DNA of 28,622 nucleotides from a virus, in the IMG/VR virus record IMGVR_UViG_3300024520_000378, positions 1-28,622 of that record; one strand, given 5' to 3'. Within the stretch, counting starts at the first letter, position 1, and each line of letters begins with the position of its first letter. The notes under the pieces are model-generated. The model was not told where the DNA came from, did no database searches, and worked only from the letters and a program-made list of their open reading frames with translations. Below, piece by piece: positions 14,048 through 21,030 of this stretch. Both the position numbers and the translations under genes were made by a program.

Positions 14048-16408
14048 GTGCCGCTACCGCTTTTCATTTCGGCTGGATCGGCGCTGGCAATAGCCCCCAC
14101 GGGCATACCAGCCGGCGCCCTGGGCACCCCAACCATCTCGGTCCTGAACCTGGTAAGCCCCACTGGCATACCCAGCGGGGCGGCATTCGGGGCGGCTGCC
14201 CTGACCATTAGCCTGTCGCCGACAGGCATACCCAGCGGGGGGGCATTCGGGGCAACCACCATGACCATCAGTCTGTCGCCCGTCGGGATACCGAGCTCCG
14301 CAGCATTTGGCCTTCACTACGTCGTGTCCACCGTGGTGGCAAACCTCGTATCCTCGGCCCACCGCCCAACCATGGCCGAGTACAGGCACATAGGCTACCT
14401 CACCGACGGGTGGACCTCGGTCAAGAGGTGGAATGGCAGAGACCCCCTCGAGGACGCAGGGATAACCGGCCCCAGCCAGCAGGTCGGGACGTGGGCGCCC
14501 GTCCCGGCAACCGCCGGCGGCGTCACCGACGTCGGCGTGCATCTCTTCCGCTACCGCTACCTAGACTCCAGGTCGGGATACGTCTCCAACCCGTCCGAGG
14601 AGATTGAGCTAACGGTCGCGGCTGGCGCGGAGAGCCTGACCTTCTCTCTGGTCGCATCAGGCACCCCGACCCCCACCAGAATCGTCCGGTCTGCCGATCC
14701 GAAGGTGGACCGAATAATCCTCGAAATGTCGGTGACTGACGGCACGGCCTTCTTCAAGGTCACCGAGGTAGCCCAAACGGTCGCCACGGTCGTGGTCAAC
14801 CTCACGGACGCCACAATCCGGCAGCTATTCCTTCCCTATGAGAGCTTCGGGCACGACCCGCCGCCGGTCGCGAAGAATATCGTCAGCCACCGAGAGCGGA
14901 TTTGGCTGTTCTCCCAGGTGATCCACAGGGTCGGGACGGCAACATTTGTCAATGCCTCAACCGTGGTTCTGGCCGGGTCAACGGACCCAGAATGGTCCAC
15001 TGACGCCATGGGGAGTTTGACCGCCCCGGACTCCGACGTGGTGTGGTTTGTTCGCAAGGACGGAGACGACCAGTCGTACGAAATTAGCTATTTCAACGAC
15101 GGGCTGGCGAGGCTCGTCCTCACCGAGGCATACCAGGGGGTGACCACCGCGAATACCGGATACGTCATCTTCTCGCGCGCCAATGTCGTCTGGGTCAGCA
15201 ATCCAGGCTTCCCGGAGTCGTTCACCCCGCTCCGCTTTATCAACGGGCCCAACGGGGAGCTGGCCGGGGACATTACCGCCGGGGTGGGCTACGGCCCGGC
15301 GATGGTCTTGTTCACGCTGTCCGGCATGCACCGTCTCTCCTGGGAGCGGGGTCCGCTGGTAGACCCGGACCTCAAGCCGCTCAGCAACAAGTACGGTGCG
15401 CTCAACCAGCGGGTCGTGATTGAGGTCGAGGGCGTGATCTACGCGCTGGACAGGTCGGGGTGGCAGGCATGGGACGGAGTATTCCCGGCGCACATTTCAC
15501 GGTCTGTGGACGGGCTCCTGGCGAGTATCGACTTCACCCTGGCCGACCGCTTTCACGCGGTTTTCATACCTCCGATCAGAGCGATTCGCTGGTACGTCTG
15601 CTTTCACGGGGAGAGCTATCCGCGCCACTACGTCCAGCTCGACGTGGACACCAAGACGTGGGGCACTGGGGAGCACGAGTTCGGTGTCTCCGAGAGTAAG
15701 CTGGTCCCCACGGCAAACGGCCTCGAGGTGCTCCTGGGCGACGAGAATGGATACCTCTGGCTGGGCGAGGTTGGCACGTCCGAGGGCACGGTCCCCGGCG
15801 AGAGTCACCTGACCGCAGCGGCGGGCTCCACCGCTGCCATAGTCTCCGTGGCCCAGACCCTCGGGACGAGCGCGTCAGGCCTGGGGGGCGTAATGGCGTA
15901 CTGGGTCGAGGGCGCCGAGTCCCGGCAAATCCACAGGAACACCGCGAACACCATTGAGTTGGTGTCTGCGTTTTCGGCGGCCCCTGCGGTGGGGGACACC
16001 ATTTGGTGCGGGTCGATTCTGGCCAAGCTGAGGACCAAGGCGTTTCCGGCGCCGAGCGGGCCCACCAAGGTCGCCAGGAGCCGCTATGTCTGGTTCCTCT
16101 TCGAGCCGGTGGCCGGGGAGCGCGTGGCCAGCGTGCGGCTGTATGACGACTACCAGGTACAAGCAAAAACGTGGGGGAGGAACGCTGACCGCGCCGACCT
16201 CCCCGGCCTGAAATTCCCCGCCGACGGGACAGCCGACTGGACCATGCAACTCGGCTCGGCGGCCACCCCGGACGGCGTGGTCAGGGTTCCGACCGGCGGC
16301 GACTACCACCGGGTCCAAGAGGTCGAGCTGGTCCTCCGCGAGCCTGACATAGACTTCGAGCTGTATGGGCTGGAGATTGGCGCCTCCGAGACAGAGAGGC
16401 TCGCCTAA
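14048..16408 (+). CDS. large tail hub/nozzle-like protein with N-terminal TGIPSGAAFG repeats (786 aa)
   Basis: GTG start with GAGGAG about 6 nt upstream. Residues ~17-90 carry four tandem ~20-residue repeats (PTGIPSGAAFG type). The remaining ~690 residues look like the P22 gp10-like tail-nozzle family: FRYRYLDSRSGYVSNPSEEIEL, HRERIWLF, RANVVWVSNPGFPESFTP, GDITAGVGYGPAMVLFTLSGMHRLSW, QRVVIEVEGVIYALDRSGWQAWDG, then WYVCFHGE...YVQLDVDTKTW. These are repeated beta-blade-like strands ending in Trp, as in the propeller of such proteins. It likely forms the tail nozzle. The C terminus couples to the next gene (TAATG). Confidence 0.7.
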   Translation: MPLPLFISAGSALAIAPTGIPAGALGTPTISVLNLVSPTGIPSGAAFGAAALTISLSPTGIPSGGAFGATTMTISLSPVGIPSSAAFGLHYVVSTVVANLVSSAHRPTMAEYRHIGYLTDGWTSVKRWNGRDPLEDAGITGPSQQVGTWAPVPATAGGVTDVGVHLFRYRYLDSRSGYVSNPSEEIELTVAAGAESLTFSLVASGTPTPTRIVRSADPKVDRIILEMSVTDGTAFFKVTEVAQTVATVVVNLTDATIRQLFLPYESFGHDPPPVAKNIVSHRERIWLFSQVIHRVGTATFVNASTVVLAGSTDPEWSTDAMGSLTAPDSDVVWFVRKDGDDQSYEISYFNDGLARLVLTEAYQGVTTANTGYVIFSRANVVWVSNPGFPESFTPLRFINGPNGELAGDITAGVGYGPAMVLFTLSGMHRLSWERGPLVDPDLKPLSNKYGALNQRVVIEVEGVIYALDRSGWQAWDGVFPAHISRSVDGLLASIDFTLADRFHAVFIPPIRAIRWYVCFHGESYPRHYVQLDVDTKTWGTGEHEFGVSESKLVPTANGLEVLLGDENGYLWLGEVGTSEGTVPGESHLTAAAGSTAAIVSVAQTLGTSASGLGGVMAYWVEGAESRQIHRNTANTIELVSAFSAAPAVGDTIWCGSILAKLRTKAFPAPSGPTKVARSRYVWFLFEPVAGERVASVRLYDDYQVQAKTWGRNADRADLPGLKFPADGTADWTMQLGSAATPDGVVRVPTGGDYHRVQEVELVLREPDIDFELYGLEIGASETERLA
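14096..14311 (+). repeat. four in-frame ~60-bp repeats encoding TGIPxGxAFG modules
   Basis: The units start at the glycine codons at 14102, 14165, 14225 and 14285 (periods 63, 60 and 60 nt). The second and third are nearly identical over GGCATACCCAGCGGGG and the following CATTCGGGGC. The first (GIPAGALG) and last (GIPSSAAFG) are degenerate. Similar 'GI.S.eAFGtPtv' repeats occur in various phage tail proteins without a known function. Confidence 0.8.
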
Positions 16409-17250
16409 TGGCCAACCGCGTGGTCCTGCCTGGCATGTTCGACCTGGCAAGGAACCAGGACAAGTTCCTCCTGACTGAAACCCTCGACAAGCTGAACAAG
16501 GGCATCGAGGGCAACCTGGCGGACATTGAGACAATCCAGGCGAACGACACAGGCCGGAATGTGCGGCCAGATCCCGTGAGGGCATTTCCAATGCCGAGCG
16601 GGACCGTGACGCCGATCTTCCAAGAGAATCCGCTGGTGCCGGGGGTGTTCTTCGCGGTGGACCAGTATTCGGCGCTCCAGTTTGGCCCCGTCGGCGGGCT
16701 CCTCACGGTGGACAAGGACGCCGCTCAGTGCGAGACGATTACGCTGGGGTTCCTCTCGCCGCCGACGGCAGCCGCCGACTCGACCGGAGACTATGTCGCC
16801 CAGATCGCGCTACCCTCGCAGGCGGCGCTGGTGTTTGGCGGCCCGACGCCGACAGGCATACACCCGGTCCTCTTGGAGCTCGTGTCCGCTATCCCGTCTG
16901 GCTGGCAGGCATTCTCCACCACGGCGATTCGCATCTACTACGCCCTCGACTTCACCAACTACGGGCCCACCGGAACGGCGTCCACGCTGACCGTGACGCT
17001 CCGTGTCCGCAATCCGACGAACAACGCTGTCCTGGCCAGCAAGGCTGAGGTCTATAACACCGGGCCGCTTGGCGCTGCCAGAGACCTGCTCGTGCCCTAC
17101 ACGCCGATCGCCTTAACGGCTAAGCAAATCAAGGCGTCCTGGCGCGTCGGGGTTCCTCTAAAATTCGAGCTGGAGTTTCTTGTTGACGCAGAGCATGGGC
17201 CCGCCACCGGGAGGATCGACATTGGGCGGCTCGAGGTGAACTGGCTATGA
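16408..17250 (+). CDS. putative virion protein (280 aa)
   Basis: TAATG coupling with the nozzle-like gene. The N terminus is helical (MANRVVLPGMFDLARNQDKFLLTETLDKLNKGIEGNLADIETIQ), possibly trimeric, then beta-rich and Thr/Pro/Gly-rich to the end (HPVLLELVSAIPSGWQAFSTTAIRIYYALDFTNYGPTGTASTLTVTLRVRNPTN...GRIDIGRLEVNWL). A helical start followed by an all-beta body fits a tail spike or needle-type protein. No catalytic motif or recognised family. Confidence 0.6.
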   Translation: MANRVVLPGMFDLARNQDKFLLTETLDKLNKGIEGNLADIETIQANDTGRNVRPDPVRAFPMPSGTVTPIFQENPLVPGVFFAVDQYSALQFGPVGGLLTVDKDAAQCETITLGFLSPPTAAADSTGDYVAQIALPSQAALVFGGPTPTGIHPVLLELVSAIPSGWQAFSTTAIRIYYALDFTNYGPTGTASTLTVTLRVRNPTNNAVLASKAEVYNTGPLGAARDLLVPYTPIALTAKQIKASWRVGVPLKFELEFLVDAEHGPATGRIDIGRLEVNWL

Positions 17251-17534
17251 GCAGTGAGTACGTTTTGGCGGCTCTGATCGGCCTCAGCATGGCGCTGATC
17301 AAACTTCTCGAAAAGGCCTGGGACGCGAGGGGCGGGCGCGCTGACGCGCCGTCCCTCCTGGCGGCAATCCAGGCAGAGCTTTCCCAGATCCGCGCCATCG
17401 CCGCTCAGCAAACCCATGTGTCCGCCCGACAGACAGAAATATCGGAGCGCATGGATAGGAGGCTGGAGAAACTGGAGCGTGGGCAAATTCGTCTACTGGA
17501 GCGGTCGGCCTCGACGACGGGGGGTGTCGAGTGA
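17247..17534 (+). CDS. small membrane protein with N-terminal TM segment and coiled coil (95 aa)
   Basis: ATGA overlap with the previous gene. Residues ~5-21 (YVLAALIGLSMALIKLL) form one membrane segment. Residues ~36-88 (SLLAAIQAELSQIRAIAAQQ and ERMDRRLEKLERGQIRLLERS) are a long amphipathic helix. This topology is that of an inner-membrane spanin subunit (Rz-like) or a holin-associated protein. It lies two genes upstream of a lipoprotein, supporting a lysis role, but no sequence family is recognised. Confidence 0.6.
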   Translation: MSSEYVLAALIGLSMALIKLLEKAWDARGGRADAPSLLAAIQAELSQIRAIAAQQTHVSARQTEISERMDRRLEKLERGQIRLLERSASTTGGVE

Positions 17535-17872
17535 GCCTGGCTGAGTCCCTGGTGTTTGGTCTGACGGTGGCTGAGTGGTCCATTTTGCTGACCGCCCTCG
17601 TCACATTCGCGGGGGCGCTCTGGGAGCGAATGCGCGCCAACAAGGGGGAGGGCAAGCTGGAGGCGGTCATGGAGGCGATCGAGGAGGTCCACCAAATGAA
17701 TCCCCAGGCGGGGAAGATGGTGAAGACCCTCGCCCGAGACAAGGCGACCAAAATGGGCTTGGAGGCCGGAAGGTGGGGCCTACAGGGGGACACGGAGCGG
17801 CTCACCAGAAAGCTAAAGCGCAAGCCCGAGGCCCCTACTGGTAAAGTGGACGACGGAGAGAACCACACGTGA
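17531..17872 (+). CDS. small membrane protein, holin-like candidate (113 aa)
   Basis: GTGA overlap with the preceding gene. One hydrophobic segment, VAEWSILLTALVTFAGALW (about residues 13-31), is followed by a charged helical cytoplasmic-type tail (GKLEAVMEAIEEVHQMNPQ, then MVKTLARDKATKMGLEAGRWGL, then a Lys/Arg-rich end). The tail resembles phage membrane proteins with 'al.avieGIEe......K..ik..A...G....L', which I know only as holin-neighbour or unknown proteins. Located inside the lysis-like cluster; a holin role is inferred from topology and neighbours. Confidence 0.55.
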   Translation: MSLAESLVFGLTVAEWSILLTALVTFAGALWERMRANKGEGKLEAVMEAIEEVHQMNPQAGKMVKTLARDKATKMGLEAGRWGLQGDTERLTRKLKRKPEAPTGKVDDGENHT

Positions 17873-18093
17873 GGCTGACAGCACTGATCGCCGCCCTGCT
17901 CGTGACTGGCTGCACGCTGGACAGCGCGTACGTAGCTGGTGACCGGCTGACCTACGACGCGCTGGCGCCGGCGCACCAGGCCTACGTCGAGGCCGACGAG
18001 TCCCTGGACTCGGACCAGAAGGACCGGCGCCTCTCCCTGCTGCGCTCCTGGGAGGCCCGCGTGCTCGAGGGCGAAGACAGGGTTGGCGAGTGA
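17869..18093 (+). CDS. small phage lipoprotein, candidate outer-membrane spanin (74 aa)
   Basis: GTGA overlap. The N terminus MRLTALIAALLVTGC is a textbook lipoprotein signal peptide: Arg near the start, a hydrophobic core, then the lipobox LVTGC with the lipidated Cys at residue 15. The mature ~60 residues are helical (DRLTYDALAPAHQAYVEADESLDSDQKDRRLSLLRSWEARV), matching a small lipoprotein pattern repeatedly seen in tailed phages ('adR.TydaiAPeylaYv.aDp.L....k.rr...l.sW'). Lipidation and location suggest a spanin-like part in outer-membrane disruption and so a diderm host. The spanin call is inference; the lipoprotein call is solid. Confidence 0.75.
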   Translation: MRLTALIAALLVTGCTLDSAYVAGDRLTYDALAPAHQAYVEADESLDSDQKDRRLSLLRSWEARVLEGEDRVGE

Positions 18094-18404
18094 CTTACTC
18101 GCTCGACGGATTCGGCGATTCGCTCCTGGCCAAGGTTCAGGCAGCCCTGAGCGCCGAGTGGCATGAGCTGCCAGAGGAAGCAATGGAAGACGTCAGGGGA
18201 GCACTGAGGGACGCGGCAGCCCTGACCGTCCGCGCGCTCAATGGGGACGACGTGGGCGCCGAGCTCGTTATCGTCAAGGCGACGATTGCCAATTGGGAGT
18301 TCGTCCACGCGAGCAGGGTCCAGGCTGCCATGGAGGCAGCGGCCAAAGAGGCACTCCAGTATGCGGGGGAGATACTCCTCGGCGTGATCGTGGCGGTAAT
18401 CTAA
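18090..18404 (+). CDS. hypothetical protein downstream of the lipoprotein (104 aa)
   Basis: GTGA overlap with the lipoprotein gene and TAATG with the next gene. The product is helical and acidic (SLLAKVQAALSAEWHELPEEAMEDVRGALRDAAALTVRALNGDDVGAELVIVKATIANWEFVHASRVQAAMEAAAKEALQ) and ends in a hydrophobic stretch (YAGEILLGVIVAVI) that could touch a membrane. Proteins of this kind often follow the small phage lipoprotein in related gene orders. No enzymatic motif; a lysis or virion role is possible. Confidence 0.6.
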   Translation: MTYSLDGFGDSLLAKVQAALSAEWHELPEEAMEDVRGALRDAAALTVRALNGDDVGAELVIVKATIANWEFVHASRVQAAMEAAAKEALQYAGEILLGVIVAVI

Positions 18405-19948
18405 TGGCGAACGTCAGCCCCAACGCACCCTTCTATGGCTACGCGGGCGGCGGCGGCGGCCAGGCCCCGACCAGCAACCAGCCCTTCTACGGCTACGCGG
18501 GCGGCGCCATGGCCACCGCGAGCCCGAACAGCTACCAGGCGCAGTATGCTTCGGGCCAGGCAGCGACCCCGAATACTCCCTTCCCCGGCTTTAGCAACTA
18601 CGGCTATCCGGGGGAGACCGGGACGCAGACCGCCAACCGGATGCAAATGGAGTACGAAATCATGGGGCAGCGCCCGCTGCCTGCCCAGTGGGACGCGCAG
18701 CGCCCAGGTGGCGGTGGCATGTGGGGTGCGTCTCCGACCATGCCCGGTCTCCCAGGCACCCCGTTCCTGACGGCTGGGGGGCAGCCGGTAGGGCAAGGCA
18801 GCTCCTACGGAGGGTCTGCGAGCGGTGGGTATGACTTTGGCGGCGGCGGCGCTGGCGGTGGCGCGGGTCCAGGCGCGGGCGTCGTGGGTCCAGGCGGCGG
18901 GGCTGGCGGTGGGTACGCGATGGGGGCCTACGGGGCAAACGATCCGCTCGCGCAAGCCCGCCGCGCTGCTTTCGGATCACTGAATAGCTACTACGACCGG
19001 CAGTACGGAGCAAACCCGCTCGCCCAGAACCTTCAGGGCTCGATCGCTGACCAGCTCAGCGGTGCGAACAGCCCAATCACAGCGCAGCGCGCCAGCCTGG
19101 CCGACGCCGCCGCTGGGCAATTCGCCCGCGAGCAGGCCGAAATGGCCAGGGGTGCCGCCAACGCTGGCCTGGGCTCGAGGGGGGGCGTGGCTGGGACAGC
19201 CCTCGCAGCGGCAAGGAGCAGGATTGACGCGGGCCAGCGGCAAGGGCAGCGGGACTTGACAATCAGCGAGGCCCAGCGCCGCGAGCGGGCTCTGGCGCCC
19301 GGCATGCAGTACCTACAGCAGCAGGCACAGGCGGACTGGAACCGGACCGGGCGAGGCGTTGACCTCCTCTCGCGATTCGAGATGACCGGAGAGGGGCCAT
19401 TCGGAACGGGAGGCGGTGGCGGTGGCCTTTCTAGGAACCTCCCCACAGGCCGCGCGACGGGCGGGGTGAACCAGTATGCACCCGGCGCGGGCGGGGTGGG
19501 GGGATCGTCCTACGGGGGCGTGACCATGATCCCAGGCATGAATGCCCAGCCCTGGCGCAGCGGAGGGTCGTCCGCCAGGAACAACCGGGGCGGGACTATG
19601 GGGTTTGACCTCAGCGGCTACTCGTCGGGCGACGTCGGGCCGGACCGCTACAGCGGGTGGAATGAGCGATACGGGACAGACCCACGCACCCCGGTTGACG
19701 ACTACGCGCCGCAAACCATGGGCTATGACCCCTACCAGCCCATGCCCCCGCCCTCCTATGGCTCTCCCCAGCCAACCTTCCAGCCGCCCCAGGGCGACTT
19801 CGGCTACCAGCCCATGCCCCCGCCCAACCCGGCTGCTCCCCAGCCAACCTTCCAGCCGCCCCAGGGCGACTTCGGCGGCGATCCGTATACCGGCGGCGAC
19901 ACCCCGGCCCTCGGCGGACGCTGGGATCTTGGGTTTAGGTATCCCTAA
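18404..19948 (+). CDS. glycine- and proline-rich, largely disordered virion (ejection-type) protein (514 aa)
   Basis: Starts at ATG in TAATG; the longer in-frame version from 18293 lies in the previous gene and is rejected. The N-terminal third is low complexity with two FYGYAGG units and long Gly runs (residues ~140-175). A middle helical Gln/Ala/Arg-rich region (about 185-320: LADAAAGQFAREQAEMARGAANAGL, QGQRDLTISEAQRRERAL, MQYLQQQAQADWNRT) resembles internal virion proteins. The C-terminal part is Pro/Gly/Gln-rich with two 24-residue repeats (YQPMPPP...PQPTFQPPQGDFG). First of three consecutive genes likely encoding the ejectosome, analogous in position to P22 gp7/gp20/gp16 or T7 gp14/15/16. 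Function inferred from position. Confidence 0.6.
   Translation: MANVSPNAPFYGYAGGGGGQAPTSNQPFYGYAGGAMATASPNSYQAQYASGQAATPNTPFPGFSNYGYPGETGTQTANRMQMEYEIMGQRPLPAQWDAQRPGGGGMWGASPTMPGLPGTPFLTAGGQPVGQGSSYGGSASGGYDFGGGGAGGGAGPGAGVVGPGGGAGGGYAMGAYGANDPLAQARRAAFGSLNSYYDRQYGANPLAQNLQGSIADQLSGANSPITAQRASLADAAAGQFAREQAEMARGAANAGLGSRGGVAGTALAAARSRIDAGQRQGQRDLTISEAQRRERALAPGMQYLQQQAQADWNRTGRGVDLLSRFEMTGEGPFGTGGGGGGLSRNLPTGRATGGVNQYAPGAGGVGGSSYGGVTMIPGMNAQPWRSGGSSARNNRGGTMGFDLSGYSSGDVGPDRYSGWNERYGTDPRTPVDDYAPQTMGYDPYQPMPPPSYGSPQPTFQPPQGDFGYQPMPPPNPAAPQPTFQPPQGDFGGDPYTGGDTPALGGRWDLGFRYP
18428..18506 (+). repeat. 25-bp direct repeat encoding PFYGYAGG
   Basis: Two copies (18428-18452 and 18482-18506), 54 bp apart and differing at one base, encode PFYGYAGG near the N terminus of the disordered virion protein. 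Confidence 0.8.
19733..19876 (+). repeat. 72-bp tandem repeat, two copies, in the disordered virion protein
   Basis: Copies occupy 19733-19804 and 19805-19876. The first 20 bp and last 39 bp of each unit are identical and only a 13-bp internal segment differs, so the duplication is recent or maintained by gene conversion. It encodes 24 residues, YQPMPPP-(variable)-PQPTFQPPQGDFG. Confidence 0.9.
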
Positions 19949-19959
19949 AGGAGGCGACC

Positions 19960-21030
19960 ATGGCTCAAGCAAGACGCACCTTCTTCTCCCTCGGCGGTCC
20001 GACCTACATGGACGACCCCAGGGTTGCCGAGCAGCAGCGGCAGCAGCAGCTCAACATGGAGATGCAGCGGCAACTCGCCGCGCGCCAGCAGTCGCAGCAG
20101 GCGCACGTCCTGGCGCAGCAGGCTCAGGCCCTCGATCGCATGAAGATGCAGCAGACCGGCGACCTCGAGCGGTCCAGGATGAAGGGTGTCACGCAGCGGC
20201 ACAAGCAGAGCATGGACGCCGCCATGCGGGAGGCACTGGCCGGGCGCAAGTTCCAGAGCGACCAGGCTGAGACCGCCTACGGGCGCCAGAAGGAACTCGG
20301 GAAGACCGCCTACGGGCGCAAGCGGACCCTCGCCGAGGAGTTGGCCAAACGGGGCCTCGAGGCGGAGGGTCGAGGGCAGAAGTTCCGGCTCGGCATGGAG
20401 GAGGAGCGCACCAAGCGCAGGGGGGCCGAACTAGAGGCGCAACTCACCGAGCGGACTGCGCGCGAGACGCGCGAGGTGGGGCGCGAGAAGGCGCGGGCCA
20501 AGGTGTCGAAGGGCCGCTTCGATGCGGAGACGAAACTTCGTCAGCGCGCGCTGAAGTTGCAGGAAAAGAAATTCAAAGAGGCCATGAAGGCCGGGGCGGT
20601 GGAGGCCAAGAAGACCGGGGTCCGGGAGATGGCCCAGGCCAAGAAGACCGTCCTCGACAGCGTGGTCGAGTTCAAGGACTTCATGGCGAAGGAGCCCACG
20701 GCGGAAGAGGCCGTGGCCCGCGCGAAGCTCCTCCTCCAGCAGGCGAAATTGGTGGAGGAGCGGGTGGGCGGCGAGCCCGGGATCTACATGTACACGGTGC
20801 AGCAGCTAGCCAAGCACGCCGGGCACGAATTGCTCGAAGCCGCCCAGCCAGGAACGGGCGCGCTCCTCCTTGGGTCACCCGCGATGTGGGCGGTCCCGAG
20901 CGGATACCTGCCGAGGGGCACGCGCGAGGCCGCGATGACCCCAGCCCAGCGCGAAGCGTACGAAATGTCGGGGCAACTGTTCCCTGAGCGGACGGGCCTC
21001 TTCGGGACTCCGCCCCCGGTCTATAGGTAG
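19960..21030 (+). CDS. Gln-rich coiled-coil internal virion (ejection-type) protein (356 aa)
   Basis: Has the strongest ribosome site in the window (AAAGGAGG, 19947-19954, overlapping the previous stop codon). Residues ~20-70 are Gln-dominated (EQQRQQQLNMEMQRQLAARQQSQQAHVLAQQ). A long charged helix follows to ~250 (RTLAEELAKRGLEAEGRGQKFRLGMEEERTKRR, ELEAQLTERTARETREVGREKARAKV). The C terminus is mixed, with a hydrophobic patch (GTGALLLGSPAMWAVPSG). Long helical Gln/Arg/Lys-rich proteins in this slot are typical of the ejected pilot proteins of short-tailed phages. No enzymatic motif. The GTG of the next gene shares its G with this stop. Confidence 0.65.
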   Translation: MAQARRTFFSLGGPTYMDDPRVAEQQRQQQLNMEMQRQLAARQQSQQAHVLAQQAQALDRMKMQQTGDLERSRMKGVTQRHKQSMDAAMREALAGRKFQSDQAETAYGRQKELGKTAYGRKRTLAEELAKRGLEAEGRGQKFRLGMEEERTKRRGAELEAQLTERTARETREVGREKARAKVSKGRFDAETKLRQRALKLQEKKFKEAMKAGAVEAKKTGVREMAQAKKTVLDSVVEFKDFMAKEPTAEEAVARAKLLLQQAKLVEERVGGEPGIYMYTVQQLAKHAGHELLEAAQPGTGALLLGSPAMWAVPSGYLPRGTREAAMTPAQREAYEMSGQLFPERTGLFGTPPPVYR

